From: Laspinema palackyanum D2c
GTDB taxonomy: Bacteria > Cyanobacteriota > Cyanobacteriia > Cyanobacteriales > Laspinemataceae
Assembly: GCF_025370875.1 (NCBI RefSeq)
Contig: NZ_JAMXFD010000024.1
Span: 1-64,000 of the forward strand
Length of the DNA: 64,000 nt
Direction of reading: 5' to 3'
Shown here: piece by piece, positions 8,822-18,812 of the stretch
Numbering within the stretch: position 1 is the stretch's first letter
How the letters are laid out: every line of letters starts with the position of its first letter
The notes under the pieces: model-generated
Database searches by the model: none
Told to the model about the DNA's origin: nothing
The model's input: the letters and a program-made list of their open reading frames with translations, nothing else
Translations under genes and position numbers: made by a program

Positions 8822-10837
8822 TTAACCTTTGCTAACAAGCTGTTTTTCTGGAAGATCAACCGATTGGCTGACGAGTTGGCGGAAGTCTTCACCTTCGATG
8901 GTTTCTTCCTCTAAGAGCATATCCACGAGGCGATCGAGCAGTTGCCGATGCTGACGGAGGATGACTCGGGCTTTTTCATAGCAGTCAAAGGCGATTTCTC
9001 GCACCTGGCGGTCCACTTTCGAGGCAACTTCTTCAGAGTAATCGGCTTTGCTGCCGAGGTCCCGACCTAAAAACACTTCGGCGTTCTGGGTTTCTAGGGC
9101 TAGAGGACCTAATGCGGACATTCCGTAGCGGGTGACCATTTCCCGGGCTAAATCGGCAACAACGCGGATATCGTTACTGGCTCCAATGGTGATTTCCGTA
9201 TCCCCAAATACTTCCTGTTCGGCGGCCCTCCCTCCCAGGGTAATGGTAATCCGGTCTATTAACCAAGCCCGGGTGTAGAGACCACTATCAATCATTTCTT
9301 CGTTGAAACTTTGTTGAGCGAAGCCGCCTATGCCGCCGGAACGGGGAATGATGGTGACTTTGTTTAAGGGGTCGGAATTTTCCAACAGGGTCATCAGCAG
9401 GGCGTGACCGATTTCGTGGTAGGCAATCAGGCGCTTTTTCTTGCTATCGAGCAGGGGGGTCAGTTGCAGTCCGATGGTGATGCGATCGATGGCGTCGTCG
9501 ATTTCTAGGGCACCAATTTCTTCTTTCCGTCGCCTTGCGGTTAAGATCGCGGCTTCGTTGAGCAGGTTGGCTAAGTCGGCCCCGGAAAATCCTGGGGTGC
9601 GACGGGCGATCGCCTCGATGGCAACTTCTGGGGCCAGCTTCTTATTCCGCGCATGGACTTGTAAAATCCCCAGGCGGCCATTATAACTCGGCAAATCGAC
9701 CATCACCTGCCGGTCAAATCGTCCGGGACGGAGTAATGCCTGATCCAGAACGTCGGGTCGGTTGGTCGCCGCAATAATAATAATTCCGGAGTTCCCCTCA
9801 AATCCATCCATTTCGGTGAGGAGTTGGTTGAGGGTTTGTTCTCGCTCATCGTTGCCACCACCGATGCCTGCGCCACGCTGACGACCCACGGCATCAATTT
9901 CATCGATGAAGACGATGCAAGGGGAGTTTTCTTTGGCTTTTTTGAACAGGTCCCGGACGCGGGAGGCCCCGACGCCGACAAACATTTCCACGAATTCTGA
10001 CCCGGAGATGCTGAAGAAGGGGACGCCTGCTTCTCCGGCGATCGCCTTGGCGAGTAAGGTTTTGCCGGTTCCAGGGGGTCCAATTAACAGGACGCCTTTG
10101 GGAATTTTGGCCCCGATCGCCGTAAATCGTTCGGGTTTTTTCAGGAAGGTGACCACTTCTTGCAGTTCTTCTTTAGCTTCCTCAATTCCAGCGACATCAT
10201 CAAACATCACGCCGGTTTTGGCTTCCATTTGAAATCTCGCTTTGGATTTGCCAAAGCTCATGGCTTGATTTCCCGCTTGCGCCGATCGCTTGACAATCAT
10301 CATCAATCCTCCTATTAACAGGAGAATTAAGAGGAGATTGGCCGCCATGCCAAAGGCGGCTGAGGGGTCTGAGGTGGGCTGAACGTCCAGTTGGATCGTC
10401 TCTGCTGCCTGGTTTTGTAATCTAATTCTTTCAAATAATTCCGGGTGGCGATCGAACAGGGGAACGGTATATTCCTGATCGCCCTGTAATAATTTAACTC
10501 GGGCAACGGATTGTGCCGGATCCACTGCCACTCGTTGGACTTCTCCGGCCTCAATTTTCTGCAATAATTCGCTATAACTCAGGGCCGCAGCCTCGGTTTG
10601 GGCGATCGCCGGATTGGTCAGCAGCACCCCTTGAGTCAGTATTCCCGATGCCAGCATTGCCCCGAGGGTGCTTGCTAGTTTAGCGGGGAGAGATGATTTT
10701 TTAGCGACAGGCCCTGTACTGTTGGCACGGTTGCCTTGTATTGTCATGCTCTCCCCTTTGAGTGAACTCGGTTGACTGACTCCCCGTTGTCCCTCGATCC
10801 ACTGTTTCAAAAAACCTTTCATATTCAATCGCTTCAC
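8822..10837 (-). CDS. ftsH: ATP-dependent zinc metalloprotease FtsH
   Basis: A 671-residue membrane AAA+ protease. Visible parts are a hydrophobic segment near 56-80, the lumenal/periplasmic domain, a second transmembrane helix near 165-182, Walker A GPPGTGKT (253-260), Walker B IVFIDEID (308-315), the SRH region and zinc motif HEIGH (474-478). FtsH degrades membrane proteins; in cyanobacteria FtsH complexes turn over damaged photosystem II and act in stress control. The sequence fits one of several cyanobacterial FtsH paralogues, but I cannot assign the number. The N-terminus carries about 30 residues before MTIQGN, so an internal start at residue 31 is possible. Confidence 0.96.
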   Translation of the reverse strand: MKRLNMKGFLKQWIEGQRGVSQPSSLKGESMTIQGNRANSTGPVAKKSSLPAKLASTLGAMLASGILTQGVLLTNPAIAQTEAAALSYSELLQKIEAGEVQRVAVDPAQSVARVKLLQGDQEYTVPLFDRHPELFERIRLQNQAAETIQLDVQPTSDPSAAFGMAANLLLILLLIGGLMMIVKRSAQAGNQAMSFGKSKARFQMEAKTGVMFDDVAGIEEAKEELQEVVTFLKKPERFTAIGAKIPKGVLLIGPPGTGKTLLAKAIAGEAGVPFFSISGSEFVEMFVGVGASRVRDLFKKAKENSPCIVFIDEIDAVGRQRGAGIGGGNDEREQTLNQLLTEMDGFEGNSGIIIIAATNRPDVLDQALLRPGRFDRQVMVDLPSYNGRLGILQVHARNKKLAPEVAIEAIARRTPGFSGADLANLLNEAAILTARRRKEEIGALEIDDAIDRITIGLQLTPLLDSKKKRLIAYHEIGHALLMTLLENSDPLNKVTIIPRSGGIGGFAQQSFNEEMIDSGLYTRAWLIDRITITLGGRAAEQEVFGDTEITIGASNDIRVVADLAREMVTRYGMSALGPLALETQNAEVFLGRDLGSKADYSEEVASKVDRQVREIAFDCYEKARVILRQHRQLLDRLVDMLLEEETIEGEDFRQLVSQSVDLPEKQLVSKG

Positions 10838-10973
10838 CTGTGCCTGTTTGAAGTTGTCTATGCTGAGGTCCCAATGATGAACCCTCGGCGATTTATCCCT
10901 CGAAATTAGGTCCCGTTTCTAGTTTAACGTTTGTCCGGTCGCACTGCCTTGATCCGGTGTTGATCCCGCAATT

Positions 10974-11014
10974 AAAACCCTCCCCTTTGGGGAAATACCA
11001 AAGGGGAGGGTTTT
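10974..11014. terminator. Long perfect hairpin, probable bidirectional terminator
   Basis: Two perfectly complementary 17-base arms (10974-10990 and 10998-11014) around a 7-base loop; the core is CCCTCCCCTTTGG. Runs of A and T bound the stem on both strands. It lies upstream of ftsH. The surrounding 10838-11234 otherwise shows no convincing gene. Confidence 0.7.
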
Positions 11015-11234
11015 ATGCCTGCCGAATCGAGGGATCCGGCGTCTGTTGTCCGTCACGCTACTTTACCGACAATTGGGTTGGGGTCGGGTTAGAGGCGGAC
11101 GGTGCAGACTGGGGATGGCATTTGGTCCTATTTAGCTGTGGGAAATGCTGTGATAAGTAGATCGCTTAGATGCCAGAAGCGCCAAGGGAAGTTGGCAGTG
11201 GGGAGACGGGGAAAATGTGCGATCGCCATTGAGT

Positions 11235-11342
11235 TTAATGGGATGAAATTGCGACTAACATGAGGGCGGCAACGCTCAAGGTAACTACTTGCAAGGCGAT
11301 GGTGCCTGCTAACCAGAGAAAAGGTTTCCACGTATAATCCAT
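11235..11342 (-). CDS. 35-residue single-pass membrane miniprotein
   Basis: From ATG 11342 the frame encodes 35 residues starting MDYTWKPFLWLAG and ending LMLVAISSH, mostly one hydrophobic helix. A strong Shine-Dalgarno (AGGAGGAG, seven bases upstream) decides this start, although the frame stays open further upstream to 11516. The size and layout resemble the small single-helix subunits of photosynthetic or NDH complexes, but I do not recognise the family. Adjacent genes are unrelated, so it is probably transcribed alone. Confidence 0.55.
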   Translation of the reverse strand: MDYTWKPFLWLAGTIALQVVTLSVAALMLVAISSH

Positions 11343-11667
11343 AAATGACTCCTCCTCAACACCGTGAGGAATACTGACGTTCATGCTCAACGAATTCTCC
11401 ACCCCTTTGGGTGATTTCATTGCGTTCGGTTGTGCGATCGTTATCACCGGAGATCTTGATGGCGATCGCATCCCTCGCGGTTTCCCTATTTTGGGGATCG
11501 CTAGAGCGCCTATCATACGGGTGATCCCCCTCGGCGATCGCCAGGACTGACGGGTAAAAAAATGGATGGATTGTTATTTTCCTGATGCTCCATTTTTATC
11601 CAATTTCTGACTTTCAAAGCCTTTTGACTCTCCCTCACCATAACAAAATGTACCCACTAGACGATGG

Positions 11668-11699
11668 GTAGGGGCTTTCTCCCGGGAGAAAGCCCCTAC
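11668..11699. repeat. Perfect 32-bp palindrome
   Basis: GTAGGGGCTTTCTCCC is followed directly by its reverse complement, with no loop. It lies in the long gene-free stretch 11343-12142, where no gene is seen. Such GTAGGGGC...GCCCCTAC palindromes are typical dispersed repeats of cyanobacterial intergenic DNA. Confidence 0.7.
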
Positions 11700-11944
11700 A
11701 AACGAATCAATTTTCATCAATTGTGTCAGTTTTCTAATTTAACAACCCATCCATGACAGCATTTTCCCGAATCCTCCCTGTAATCCAGGGATTCTCTGGA
11801 GGTTCATCCCAAGCCCCCAGTCCGATTGTCTCCGTATGACTCTCGGTTCTAATGAATTGTTTCATCCGGGGATGTTCGGCCAGTTTACCACAGAAATTAA
11901 ATAGCTATAGCGGTTCTGTGGACTCATGAGGTATTCTCTCAAAG

Positions 11945-11969
11945 CCCCTCTCCCTCTTTGGGAGAGGGG
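11945..11969. repeat. CCCCTCTCCC hairpin repeat
   Basis: CCCCTCTCCC-TCTTT-GGGAGAGGGG is followed by TTTGGGGTGAGGG. This is a commonly dispersed cyanobacterial intergenic hairpin; it may work as a terminator. Confidence 0.55.
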
Positions 11970-12142
11970 TTTGGGGTGAGGGATGCACCTTATCGACATG
12001 AGAAACGCTATATCTGTTTTCTACCTTCACCGAACAAAACCCGTCTTCCCAGGGAAAACGGGTGCGGTGATTGTTCTGTAATTTCACTCTCCAGAGGGAT
12101 CACAACCCATGTGTGATCCCCTCTCTATCCGAAGATAGATTT

Positions 12143-13285
12143 TTAGTGATGGTGGTGATGGTGATGGGTGTGAGGAGCCGCCACTAAGGGGGTTCCGGCT
12201 ACCGCAGCGCGATCGCTGAGTAAGTCTTCAATTAAAGGGTTCGCCCATTCGGCCACCATTTTCAAAAACTCCGGCTGTTCGTTAACACAGGGCATCTGAA
12301 TATAACTCACATCAGAGTGACGCTTCTCTAAGTCATGGATAATATGATGCACATCCAGTAGGGTTTCATGATTTTCCGTAGCAAACCCGATCGGCATAAA
12401 CACCACCGCTTTTGCTCCGAGTTGGATCAAGTTCTCGGCAGCGAGAGTTGCATTCGGCTGAGTCCAGTCAATCAAAGGAGTCTGGTGATTCAGCCAACCC
12501 ACGGAAATCAAAGGATAGCGCTCAATCAGCTTATCCCGCACTGCATCATAGAGGGCCTGACTTTCCGTAATTCCAGAAGTAAAGCCTTTTGCCTTGTGAG
12601 GGCAACCGTGATTCATTAACACAATCCCAATTTGTGAGGCAAAATGTTCCCCGGTGAGCTCAGCCGCAATGGTTTGTTCGACCATTTGTGCCATTAAATT
12701 GATATAGGCGGGTTGGTTATAAAAAGAAGGGATATATCGCATATCCTTGACCCAATTTTCGCTTTCCCCCTCACTGAGCTTTTCTAGGGCTAAATTAACT
12801 TGTTCTACGGCAATACCGCTGGTAAAGATAGAATCCACCACTAATAGGGGATAAATCAGCAGTTTATCAAATCCTTCGGCTTTAATTTGGGTGAGAACTT
12901 GTTCCGGAAGGTGCGGTGCACAGAAGTTAAAGGCTTTGAAAACTTTAACGCGATCGCCCCACTGATGTTGCAATTCATGCTCAATTCCCTCACGCTGTTT
13001 CTCAAAAATGGCATTGTGAGGGGAGATGAATTTACCATGTTGATGACTCCACTCATGGAAATCAAAGATGGCGAGTAATTTTGCCAGGGGGGGGTATATC
13101 CAGCTGGGAACAGGTGCGAACTTCGCCGTGAGCAGATTCAGCGCTTGTTCGTTGTAGTTGGCAAAGTCGTCATAACTTTCGACTTCTCCATACCCCATCA
13201 ATAAAACAGCGACGCGATCATCATGGGAATGACTGCCACTGCTGACTGGGGTTGTTACTTGTTGTTGTTCGGGACTTGCAACCAC
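12143..13285 (-). CDS. Ferrochelatase-like protein with histidine-rich C-terminus
   Basis: A 380-residue protein with class II chelatase (ferrochelatase/HemH) character: VLLMGYGEVESYDDF near residue 27, SPHNAIFEKQREGI, LLIYPLLVVDSIFTSGI, VLMNHGCPHKAKGFTSGI and FMPIGFATENHETL. Ferrochelatase inserts Fe2+ into protoporphyrin IX. The usual cyanobacterial HemH carries a C-terminal LHC-like helix. This protein lacks it and ends in HTHHHHHHH, a natural histidine tail that suggests metal binding. It may therefore be a divergent paralogue, for example with another metal or a trafficking role, rather than the main HemH. The gene stands alone on its strand, with a gene-free stretch on each side. Confidence 0.75.
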   Translation of the reverse strand: MVASPEQQQVTTPVSSGSHSHDDRVAVLLMGYGEVESYDDFANYNEQALNLLTAKFAPVPSWIYPPLAKLLAIFDFHEWSHQHGKFISPHNAIFEKQREGIEHELQHQWGDRVKVFKAFNFCAPHLPEQVLTQIKAEGFDKLLIYPLLVVDSIFTSGIAVEQVNLALEKLSEGESENWVKDMRYIPSFYNQPAYINLMAQMVEQTIAAELTGEHFASQIGIVLMNHGCPHKAKGFTSGITESQALYDAVRDKLIERYPLISVGWLNHQTPLIDWTQPNATLAAENLIQLGAKAVVFMPIGFATENHETLLDVHHIIHDLEKRHSDVSYIQMPCVNEQPEFLKMVAEWANPLIEDLLSDRAAVAGTPLVAAPHTHHHHHHH

Positions 13286-13434
13286 GTTTGACTCCTCAAT
13301 ATTCGAGTTAGGGTTCTGCGATCGGGCTCATGTTTCCGATTCCCTCTAGGGTAACATCCCCTCGGGGGGGAAGGAGGGGTGCGGTGAACCCAACCCAGGG
13401 ACGAGGTTGCGAAGACTGGGTAAAGATGAAAAAG

Positions 13435-13458
13435 CCCTCCCCAAGGTATTGGGGAGGG
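13435..13458 (-). terminator. Terminator of the AKR-SGNH-lipoprotein operon
   Basis: On the minus strand CCCTCCCCAA-TACC-TTGGGGAGGG is followed by CTTTTTC. It starts 25 bases beyond the stop of the lipoprotein gene. Arms are 10 bp and perfect. Confidence 0.8.
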
Positions 13459-13482
13459 TTAAACCTGTTGCTGCCGGTTGGT

Positions 13483-14385
13483 TTAAAAGGCGCAATAGTA
13501 GACGGAACCGACATCAACCAACTCTAGGCGATCGCTTCTAGGAACCAGCGCCTCAAAGCTATGACCCTCAAAACTGGGACGCCAAAACACCAACAGGGGA
13601 ACGGCATTATTTTGGAATTGGAATGCACCAATGGGTTGAGGAATTCCCGGTTGAGAGCGTTGAGAAAAATCAAGGGGTTCCTCGTAGGAACCCGTTATCG
13701 ACGATACTTCCACCGGGTTGGTGTAAAGAGCGGTTCCGGCATTGTCAGCAACTGTTAACAAGGCGGTCTTCTCGCTGGTTTGTTCCAATACAATGATGGT
13801 TTCTCCCGCTTCCCAAGCTTTGATTTGCTTGGGATCTGGCGGATCTCGACGCAGAACTCCCTCGGGAATGCGATCGATGGGTAGGGTTTCCAAGGGTAAG
13901 GCAGTGGCAGCATCTCCTTGAGAGGGTGGCAACACCCAAACTGCTCCTTCGGGGAAGGTTTGAGACGCATTAAAGGTTGCCATTGGCGTTGGACTATCGT
14001 TACAACCATAGGGTTCATTTTGCCAGCGCCGCAAGGTCACTTCTTCGCGAATTCCCGGTGCGATCGCCACCAAAGGAGTACCTGGATCAACTAAAGACCA
14101 CTGTTCCGAAAACATGGCAATTTGTGCCTCCCCACTGGTTGGAGAAAAGGGAAACTTAGTGGCACCATTTTGTTGCACTTTGGTCCCAAACCCTAGCCAT
14201 CCGGGAAAGTCTAAAAATCGCTGTTCCGGCAAATCTATTTCTGTTTCCGGGATTACCGGAGTCTGAGTTGGATTATTATCCCCGTTTGTACAGCTATTGA
14301 GTCCGGGGAACATCAGTAGAAGACTTAAGAGGGTTATAGAAAGCTGGGTTTTCGGTTTGGGGAGGGAGAGTTTTAATTTGTTCAT
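13483..14385 (-). CDS. Putative lipoprotein, function unknown
   Basis: A 300-residue protein. The N-terminus MNKLKLSLPKPKTQLSITLL leads into a hydrophobic segment ending in LNSC near residue 32, a good lipobox, so it is probably lipidated and exported. The mature part is Pro/Thr-rich at first, then beta-rich without a recognised domain, and ends YYCAF. It overlaps the upstream SGNH hydrolase gene by four bases (ATGA) and is the last gene of a three-gene operon. Translational coupling suggests a functional link to the hydrolase. Confidence 0.75.
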   Translation of the reverse strand: MNKLKLSLPKPKTQLSITLLSLLLMFPGLNSCTNGDNNPTQTPVIPETEIDLPEQRFLDFPGWLGFGTKVQQNGATKFPFSPTSGEAQIAMFSEQWSLVDPGTPLVAIAPGIREEVTLRRWQNEPYGCNDSPTPMATFNASQTFPEGAVWVLPPSQGDAATALPLETLPIDRIPEGVLRRDPPDPKQIKAWEAGETIIVLEQTSEKTALLTVADNAGTALYTNPVEVSSITGSYEEPLDFSQRSQPGIPQPIGAFQFQNNAVPLLVFWRPSFEGHSFEALVPRSDRLELVDVGSVYYCAF

Positions 14386-14990
14386 GCCTTTTTTGCGTTA
14401 ATCCAAGAGGTCCAGCCTATCCAATTTGTCACCAATTCTGCTAATTCTGCATATCCTGCGGATTGAGGATGTGCTCCATCATTAGCCGCCACTTCATTCA
14501 GCCAAATTGGGGACTGTTGAAGGGGAGTTAAAACATCTAAATAGGGAATGGATAGATTCAAGCAAATTTGCTCAAATTGATTGGATAAAGCAGCCAATCT
14601 CAAGTTGTCTTCGTCGTTGCCAAGGGGAGGGGAACTCACCATTAACACCGGGAATAACAATTTCGCCTGTTCAAGAATCTGCCATGTATGATTGAGGGAG
14701 TCCGGAAGGTCTACTCGCATTTTTCCTTTTTCGAGGATAATGTCGTTTGCACCGAAAGAAAATAAGACTTTCCCGTTACAATCCGGGGGTAAGCGGTGGG
14801 AAACTTCCGGCAGCCACCGCTTTAAAATATCCGCCGAGGTATCTCGCCGGACTCCGAGATTGTAATAGGTAATTTCTTCACCCGCTTGACAAGCTGCCGC
14901 GACAATTCTGCCGGTCCAGCCTAAGTATTCTGGGTCTCCAGTTCCGTTGATAAAGGAGTCACCGACAAAACATATCCGGCTTGCTGTCAT
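14382..14990 (-). CDS. SGNH/GDSL-type hydrolase
   Basis: A 202-residue protein with the SGNH blocks: FVGDS (nucleophile Ser12), a block II glycine in LGVRRDT, FGANDI (block III) and DGAHPQSAGY (Asp-His pair near the end). Such enzymes are esterases, lipases or carbohydrate deacetylases; the substrate is unknown. No signal peptide is seen. It sits 12 bases after the aldo/keto reductase gene and overlaps the lipoprotein gene by four bases, so all three are co-transcribed. Confidence 0.88.
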   Translation of the reverse strand: MTASRICFVGDSFINGTGDPEYLGWTGRIVAAACQAGEEITYYNLGVRRDTSADILKRWLPEVSHRLPPDCNGKVLFSFGANDIILEKGKMRVDLPDSLNHTWQILEQAKLLFPVLMVSSPPLGNDEDNLRLAALSNQFEQICLNLSIPYLDVLTPLQQSPIWLNEVAANDGAHPQSAGYAELAELVTNWIGWTSWINAKKA

Positions 14991-15002
14991 ATTGTACCAT
15001 GA

Positions 15003-16187
15003 TTATTGTTGAGAGAGTCGTTTCACACTTTCCCCAGCGAGTAACTGATGAGCATCAGCTAAAAGTCCAGGGATTTTATCAGCGTGAGGACTCTTCGCTA
15101 GACATTGGCTAAAATCTAAGGTGTGGACGGCTTCGGCTTTTTCTCCAGGAAACCAATGGTTGCCATTTCCAAGCAAATTATAGCGCATTTTAGCATAATC
15201 CACCATATCGTAGGCGATCGCCAGATTTCTTAGCCATAAAATCAGGTAAATGTTAATCGAATGGGGGGTTTCTTCGGGTTTGGGTAAGCCAATATGCCAG
15301 CTTTTCACCCAATCTTCTCCAAAGCGGGCGATCGCCGCCTGTTCCAACCGCTCAATAATCGGTGGTAAAAGTTCCTCAGCGTCTTCTAAAAGCTCTAACG
15401 TTTTCAAATGTTCCTCAAAATCCGTGGGTCTGGATGCACCAATACTCAAGGTATGAATTTGGGGATGAGATAAGCAAAATAAGTTATTAAATACAATGGG
15501 ACTTAGGGGTTGACAGAGTTCCACTAATCTTTCTGGAGGACTGTAAAGGTTTCCCCCTTTATTAGAAGGACTAATAATAAATACCCCCATATCCTGTTGG
15601 GTTGCTGCTTCAATCGCAGGCCAGTTTCCCTGATTAATATAGTACCAATGCAGGTTGACATAATCAAACCGATTTGTTTCTATGGCCTTGATAATCACTT
15701 CCGTTGGCGCATGAGTGGAAAACCCGATAAACCGCACTCTGCCTTGCTCTTGGAACTCTTTAACCACATCCAAACATCCCCCAGGACGAATGCTGTAGTC
15801 TAACAATTCCGGGGTATTAATTCCATGAATTCCCAGTAAATCCACATAATCTAACTTTAGATTAGACAGAGATTGTTCCAAAGTTGCTCGAAATTCCTCT
15901 GGGTTTTCCGTGGGACTAACTTTGGTTTGCACGATGAGTTTCTCTCGGGGTAATTTCGGGAGGATTTCCCCCAATTGGATTTCCGAAGTTCCGTATCCCC
16001 TAGCGGTTTCAATATGATTAATCCCCACTGCTAGGGAACGCCGGATAATCGCTTCTACATTCTCTTGATTATTCGCCGGAATCGTGGATTGCGGCACATC
16101 CTGCCACTTGTACTGATATCTCATGCCGCCACAGGAAAATACCGGCATTTGCAATTCAGTTCGTCCAAAGCGTCGGTATTGCATCAT
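15003..16187 (-). CDS. Aldo/keto reductase
   Basis: A 394-residue protein with an AKR (TIM-barrel) N-terminal two thirds: MQYRRFGRTELQMPVFSCGG, then the tetrad region HIETARGYGTSE, VQTKV (Lys) and LLGIHG (His). The tetrad aspartate is replaced by Glu in ETARGYG. The C-terminal ~100 residues are helical. NADPH-dependent carbonyl reduction is expected, with unknown substrate. It is the first gene of an operon with an SGNH hydrolase and a lipoprotein. The ORF opens MMQYRR, so the start may be one codon later. Confidence 0.9.
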   Translation of the reverse strand: MMQYRRFGRTELQMPVFSCGGMRYQYKWQDVPQSTIPANNQENVEAIIRRSLAVGINHIETARGYGTSEIQLGEILPKLPREKLIVQTKVSPTENPEEFRATLEQSLSNLKLDYVDLLGIHGINTPELLDYSIRPGGCLDVVKEFQEQGRVRFIGFSTHAPTEVIIKAIETNRFDYVNLHWYYINQGNWPAIEAATQQDMGVFIISPSNKGGNLYSPPERLVELCQPLSPIVFNNLFCLSHPQIHTLSIGASRPTDFEEHLKTLELLEDAEELLPPIIERLEQAAIARFGEDWVKSWHIGLPKPEETPHSINIYLILWLRNLAIAYDMVDYAKMRYNLLGNGNHWFPGEKAEAVHTLDFSQCLAKSPHADKIPGLLADAHQLLAGESVKRLSQQ

Positions 16188-16214
16188 TAGGATTTAAGTT
16201 TGATATTAACAACC

Positions 16215-16341
16215 GGCAGGGATTTAAACCCCCACTTCATCGCTTGGATTCGGTTGACAACCGAATCCAAACACCACTGCATAAGAATTATAGTCGGTTT
16301 AAACCGACTTGAGTTGTTAGACGGGGGTTAAAACCCCCGTC
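16215..16341. repeat. Diverged copy of the composite palindromic (MITE/REPIN-like) element
   Basis: The right end is well preserved: AGTCGGTTTAAACCGACT (16292-16309) and the palindrome GACGGGGGTTAAAACCCCCGTC type unit (16320-16341). The left end is eroded, and a different palindrome, GGATTCGGTTG...CAACCGAATCC type (16246-16268), lies inside. It separates the AKR operon from rpiA. Confidence 0.7.
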
Positions 16342-16379
16342 GGGTGTTGCCACTGGCACTGGGTGATGAGCCGCGAGGT

Positions 16380-17087
16380 TTACAGTTCCCGAATCACGGT
16401 TTTCCCATCCACCACTTCACCCACTAACACGACATCAGTTACCCCAACAAATAACCCATTTTCCAACACACCAGGAATATTGTTCAGCGTCTTTTCTAAT
16501 TCTGCTGGATTGTCAATGCTATCAAATTTGACATCAATCACAAAATTCCCTTGATCCGTAATCACGGGACCGGCTTTTTTCACCCCCATCCGCAATTCCG
16601 GGACTCCCCCTAACTTTTTAATCGCTGCCATTACCGGCGTCATTGCCATTGGCAACACTTCGACAGGTAACAAAAAGGTAGAACCCAATTTATCCACTAA
16701 TTTAGAACTATCTACCACGACGATAAATATCTCCGCAAGACAATCCACAATTTTCTCGCGGGTATGTGCTGCGCCGCCGCCTTTAATTAGGTTTTTCTGG
16801 GGATCAACTTCATCAGCACCATCAATGGCAATATCAATGCGATCAACTTCATCCAAAGTCGTTAAAGGAATACCAAACTGTTTCGCCAGCACTGATGCCT
16901 GAAACGAAGTCGGAATTCCTTTAATATCTTTTAAATCCCCATTTTTCAGCCGTTCCCCGAGGAACTCAATGGTATAAGCGGTGGTAGAACCCGTCCCTAA
17001 TCCCACGATGGAACCAGATTTCACCCGTTGCGCGGCTGCCTTGCCGACTTCGCGTTTCATGGCATTTGCTGTACTCATCAGATCCAC
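16380..17087 (-). CDS. rpiA: Ribose-5-phosphate isomerase A
   Basis: A 235-residue protein of the normal RpiA length. Signature motifs are [23 protein letters not shown] with the catalytic Asp, [12 protein letters not shown] and [10 protein letters not shown]-like [13 protein letters not shown] at the end. It interconverts ribose 5-phosphate and ribulose 5-phosphate in the Calvin cycle and pentose phosphate pathway. It stands alone, divergent from the following glycosyltransferase. Confidence 0.96.
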   Translation of the reverse strand: MDLMSTANAMKREVGKAAAQRVKSGSIVGLGTGSTTAYTIEFLGERLKNGDLKDIKGIPTSFQASVLAKQFGIPLTTLDEVDRIDIAIDGADEVDPQKNLIKGGGAAHTREKIVDCLAEIFIVVVDSSKLVDKLGSTFLLPVEVLPMAMTPVMAAIKKLGGVPELRMGVKKAGPVITDQGNFVIDVKFDSIDNPAELEKTLNNIPGVLENGLFVGVTDVVLVGEVVDGKTVIREL

Positions 17088-17306
17088 TCCTATGTTTGTC
17101 CCCTCTGGGACAGAACGACAGTTAAAATAAACTCCATTGTTAAATTTACCCTGTTCCTGTCCCCATCGCGCATTTTTTCACGTCCGGATGACTGATCCAA
17201 CCTGGGGTGATATTATCAATGAGTGTTGATGTCTAAGGGATGGTGGATCAGCTCACCCCTGGGTTCCGCACCTGTTTCCAATTATTTTCCCCGCTATAAA
17301 GTTAAG

Positions 17307-18812
17307 ATGAAAATTGCATTTATAGACCCTTCCGATTGGGATTACCGGGTAGAAAGTGCCTATCAGATGCCAATGGGTGGTTCCCAATCGGCGTTATGTT
17401 ATTTAGCGGAACAATTGGCACAACAGGGTCATGAGGTGTTTGTGTTTAATCAAACCTCTAATCCGGGGATTTCACGGGGGGTAAACTGTTTGGCGTTTCC
17501 CTTAAATCAGATGTCCGAGACATTGCGCCGATCGCTAGATGTGGCAATTATCTTAAATGTGGCAGGCAAAGGTATCCCACTCCGGCAATTCTTGGGGGAG
17601 AAAATTCGCTTAATTTTGTGGACTCAACAGCTTCCCACCCTCAATGCGATGCAGCAGTTAGAAAATCCAGCGGAACGGGATGTGTATGATGGATTTGCCT
17701 TGGTCAGTGAGTGGCAGCGCCATCAATTTGAAGTAGCTTTTAAGATTAATTCCACGCGCAGTGCGATTCTTAGGAATGCCATTGCTCCCGCCTTTCAAAA
17801 CCTCTTTTCCCCCAATACTTCTATCCTCTCCCATAAGTTTCATCCCCCCATTCTCGCCTACACCAGCACTCCCTTCCGAGGATTAGATTTACTCTTATCA
17901 ATTTTCCCCAAAATTCGCCAAGCAGTTCCCGGAACCATCCTCAAAGTTTTCTCCAGCAAAAAAGTCTATCAACTGCGGGAAGATATCGATGAATCTGTCT
18001 ATGGTTCCCTCTATCAGCGCTGTCGGGACATGGAAGGGGTGGAATATTTGGGGTCAGTTTCTCAACCGGAACTCGCTCAACAGTTGCGATCGGTTTCTCT
18101 GTTAACTTATCCCAATACCTTTAAAGAAACCTCTTGTATTGCGGTGATGGAAGCAATGGCAAGTGGATGTCGGGTGGTGACGAGCAATTTAGCGGCACTG
18201 ACGGAAACCGCAGCCGGTTTTTGTCCCTTAGTTTCAGTTGAGGATGTGCAGGGATTTTCTTCTGTCAGGGATTGGCAATTTTCCTTAAGAACCGATTGGC
18301 AAAATTATGCGAGTCGCTTTGTGGATACAACGGTGCAGGCGATCGCAGATTTGCAAGCGTTCAATGCCGAATCCCAACTGCAAAAACAGGTGGATTATAT
18401 CCATCATTCCTGTACTTGGGAGGTGCGCGCCACTGCCTGGATTGACTGGTTAAATCACCTCTGTGGATTGAACAGTCCATCCGTTCCTCCCACGGCTGAA
18501 ACCCTCACCCAACAAGCGGAAATTGCCTATCATCAAGGACAATTACACCGGGCGCTGACTCTGTGTCAACAATCCCTCAAACTCAATCCGACGCTCACCC
18601 AAACCTATCAAATTTTAGGGGATACGTTCCAGGATGCGGGGAAACTCCTAGAAGCGAGTCGCGCCTATGCAACCGCCCTCAAATTGTTAGAAACCAGCAA
18701 GGTTGACAGTACCCAATCCCTCCTACTCCGGGAAAAATTAGGACCAATCCTCGATGAATTGGGCGAGACTGAAGCGGCGATCTCCCTGAAGTCCGGTTCT
18801 GGGGAGTCTTAA
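17307..18812 (+). CDS. Group 1-type glycosyltransferase with C-terminal TPR
   Basis: The N-terminal ~390 residues have GT-B features: GGSQSALCYLAEQLAQQGHEV, and the nucleotide-sugar region YPNTFKETSCIAVMEAMASG. The C-terminal ~100 residues carry TPR units (AYHQGQLHRALTLCQQSLKL). It probably transfers a sugar to a polysaccharide or cell-surface acceptor at the cytoplasmic membrane. I chose ATG 17307 (MKIAFIDPSDWDYR) because GT-B proteins begin with such a strand; the frame remains open to a GTG at 17223, adding 28 unlikely residues. It is monocistronic. Confidence 0.85.
   Translation: MKIAFIDPSDWDYRVESAYQMPMGGSQSALCYLAEQLAQQGHEVFVFNQTSNPGISRGVNCLAFPLNQMSETLRRSLDVAIILNVAGKGIPLRQFLGEKIRLILWTQQLPTLNAMQQLENPAERDVYDGFALVSEWQRHQFEVAFKINSTRSAILRNAIAPAFQNLFSPNTSILSHKFHPPILAYTSTPFRGLDLLLSIFPKIRQAVPGTILKVFSSKKVYQLREDIDESVYGSLYQRCRDMEGVEYLGSVSQPELAQQLRSVSLLTYPNTFKETSCIAVMEAMASGCRVVTSNLAALTETAAGFCPLVSVEDVQGFSSVRDWQFSLRTDWQNYASRFVDTTVQAIADLQAFNAESQLQKQVDYIHHSCTWEVRATAWIDWLNHLCGLNSPSVPPTAETLTQQAEIAYHQGQLHRALTLCQQSLKLNPTLTQTYQILGDTFQDAGKLLEASRAYATALKLLETSKVDSTQSLLLREKLGPILDELGETEAAISLKSGSGES

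Noticed and set aside
10957-11160. Open frame of 67 codons downstream of the long hairpin
   Set aside because: It covers the hairpin itself, has no ribosome site and an unlikely Cys/Gly-rich composition.
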